Shown piece by piece: positions 35,797 through 36,926 of a stretch of 36,926 bases of DNA. Position 1 is the first letter of the stretch. Every line of letters starts with the position of its first letter. The stretch covers positions 1 through 36,926 of the forward strand of contig CALLMV010000041.1 of assembly GCA_938005615.1 (NCBI GenBank). Reading direction: 5' to 3'. The stretch comes from an uncultured Verrucomicrobiae bacterium (GTDB lineage: Bacteria > Verrucomicrobiota > Verrucomicrobiia > JADLBR01 > CALLMV01). The translations under genes were made by a program, and so were the position numbers. The notes under the pieces were generated by a model, which had not been told where the DNA came from, made no database searches, and was given only the letters and a program-made list of their open reading frames with translations.

Positions 35797-36582
35797 CTAA
35801 AGAACAGACCTGTGAACAAATAAGTTCAAATTTGGATGTTTTTGAATAAGATACCCACAATTTGCTAGGAGAGAGAATATATCTTCGATATTTTTGTTTC
35901 TGCTTTTTAGCAGCGTAGGATGAAACTCCACAATTAGATGCTTTATTTTCCCACTGCTTAAGATATTCTTACTACATGTCAATGCCTCGTATTCACTTCC
36001 TTCTATATCCATTTTTAAAAGTTTTATTGAATCAATGTTTAAGATTTCAAGAAAACTTTGAAGAGTTTTAATTGGAATTATTTCTGACTTTGTATCATCT
36101 ACTTTTTTTTCTATTATTGAGCTTGATCCAGTATTCATATCCGAAGAAACAGAAAATCTAGCAAATCCATTATAGTTAGATATACCAAGTTGAAAAAAAT
36201 ATATGTTATAGCATTCATTTAATTCTGAATTTTTAAATAAAATGGGCTGCAATCGGGATTGTGGTTCAACACTGATCACTTTTCCAGTTTTGTTAACCAA
36301 GTTGGATGCTACTATGCTAAAAAAGCCTTCGTTAGATCCGATGTCAATAAAAACATCTCCTGGATTTAAAGTATTTTGAATATATTCAGTTACTTCTTTT
36401 TCATAAGTTCCAGAGGAGAGTAATGTGAATCCAAATTGTGACGCAGGATCTATAAAAAACTTGCCCTGTGGGGTTGAATAGATAAAACGATTTATTCTAA
36501 GTATACGCTTTAAAAAAGAGGCCAGCCATGCTGGTCTAACTTTCACCAATAAAGCTATTAAGAAAGGGATTTTAAAGTTCAT
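35797..36582 (-). CDS. FkbM-family SAM-dependent methyltransferase
   Basis: The 261-residue protein has SAM motif I GDVFIDIGSNEGFFSIVASNL, the acidic end of strand 2 in VISVEPQSRLQPIL, and motif IV LLKMDIEGSEYEAL, all typical of FkbM. This family O-methylates sugars on antibiotics, glycans and O-antigens. The N-terminal 20 residues are hydrophobic and basic (FLIALLVKVRPAWLASFLKRI), possibly a membrane-binding helix. I start at ATG 36582; an extra TTG codon precedes it. The gene is far more AT-rich than the surrounding housekeeping genes and uses AT-ending codons heavily, a sign of horizontal acquisition. Substrate unknown. Confidence 0.85.
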   Translation of the reverse strand: MNFKIPFLIALLVKVRPAWLASFLKRILRINRFIYSTPQGKFFIDPASQFGFTLLSSGTYEKEVTEYIQNTLNPGDVFIDIGSNEGFFSIVASNLVNKTGKVISVEPQSRLQPILFKNSELNECYNIYFFQLGISNYNGFARFSVSSDMNTGSSSIIEKKVDDTKSEIIPIKTLQSFLEILNIDSIKLLKMDIEGSEYEALTCSKNILSSGKIKHLIVEFHPTLLKSRNKNIEDIFSLLANCGYLIQKHPNLNLFVHRSVL

Positions 36583-36763
36583 CAATTATGTTTAACTTTG
36601 TTGCAATCATAATATAGTAGTCAAGAGTTAAGTGCTTTAATTTCATCATATCTTTTACAATAAATAAAAATTAGAAAAAATCTAATGTTATAAAATGATG
36701 TATTAAGATAAGATTTTTTTTCTTTACGTAGAAATTAGTAAATAGTCATATCATTTTTTTTAT

Positions 36764-36926
36764 TTAGCTAGTTTTTTTAATAAGACGGACCTCGACGGAT
36801 TTAGCATGCGCATCGAGTTGTTCGGCTCCTGCAATGGCTTGGATGTCAGCAGCGGATGCCTCGAGCGCACGCTCCGAGTAAGCAATAAGACTCGTGCGCC
36901 GGAAGAATTGGTCTGCCGTGAGGCCA
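36764..36926 (-). CDS. hisD: Histidinol dehydrogenase, C-terminal fragment
   Basis: The minus strand carries the last 53 codons of a gene that runs out of the window: GLTADQFFRRTSLIAYSERA, followed by EASAADIQAIAGAEQLDAHAKSVEVRL and a Lys-rich end, stop TAA at 36764-36766. The pattern SxxxFxxRTSxIxYSxxAL..AxxIxxxAxAExLxAHAxSVxxRL is the C-terminus of HisD, which oxidises histidinol to histidine in two steps. The catalytic residues lie outside. The gene returns to the moderately GC-rich composition of the core genes, in contrast to the AT-rich FkbM gene 180 bases away. Confidence 0.85.
   Translation of the reverse strand, partial: GLTADQFFRRTSLIAYSERALEASAADIQAIAGAEQLDAHAKSVEVRLIKKTS

Overview
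The window looks like chromosomal DNA of a Gram-negative bacterium, most likely a member of the Verrucomicrobiota (Opitutae-like). This is an inference. It rests on a decayed PEP-CTERM surface protein gene, two adjacent bactofilin-type genes (one with a zinc ribbon), a DUF1573 protein, a SufT-type protein, LuxC/LuxE homologues without luciferase, and an unusual SecA tail. Most genes are single-copy housekeeping genes on both strands, in short operons. There is no phage, insertion sequence or CRISPR array. Coding DNA is moderately GC-rich, while several intergenic stretches (about 11.6-11.8, 15.65-15.9, 31.4-32.1, 35.3-35.8 and 36.6-36.8 kb) and the gene at 35.8-36.6 kb are strongly AT-rich.

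Layout. 1-3541 (+): tail of a PQQ-type sugar dehydrogenase, a cysteine-desulfurase-like protein that has lost its PLP lysine, then menC and menE of menaquinone synthesis. 3617-4780 (-): hypoxanthine phosphoribosyltransferase and an exported helical-repeat protein. 4908-6068 (+): a CysJ-like FAD/NADPH reductase without flavodoxin domain. 6116-8611 (-): membrane glycosyltransferase and glucuronate isomerase. 8681-11579 (+): SufT, a DUF1573 protein translationally coupled to a renalase-like FAD enzyme, and a lone cyclic-nucleotide-binding-like domain. 11819-15644 (-): leuB, rhodanese-type sulfurtransferase, ferredoxin, rmuC. 15927-16695 (+): a PEP-CTERM pseudogene. 16786-17730 (-): panD-purN. 17829-18281 (+): ndk. 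18337-20890 (-): a tightly overlapping luxE-luxC-queD operon. 20983-21889 (+): two bactofilins. 21917-24937 (-): secA. 25028-26059 (+): a short hemA. 26119-26484 (-): an RRM protein. 26689-26760 (-): a CAT-anticodon tRNA. 27005-29575 (+): L,D-transpeptidase lipoprotein, NfeD-like membrane protein, unknown coiled-coil protein. 29585-31384 (-): lepA. 32097-35263 (+): mntR-like regulator, an FkbM methyltransferase gene broken by two in-frame stops, argS. 35545-36926 (-): a possible small ORF, an intact AT-rich FkbM methyltransferase, and the 3' end of hisD.

The most unusual items are the active-site-less NifS homologue fused into a menaquinone operon, the luxE-luxC-queD operon (a fatty acid reductase coupled to a pterin-type enzyme with no luciferase genes in view), and the two decaying genes (PEP-CTERM and FkbM), which suggest ongoing loss of surface and polysaccharide functions. 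No obvious defence system or other wholly new multi-gene system was seen.
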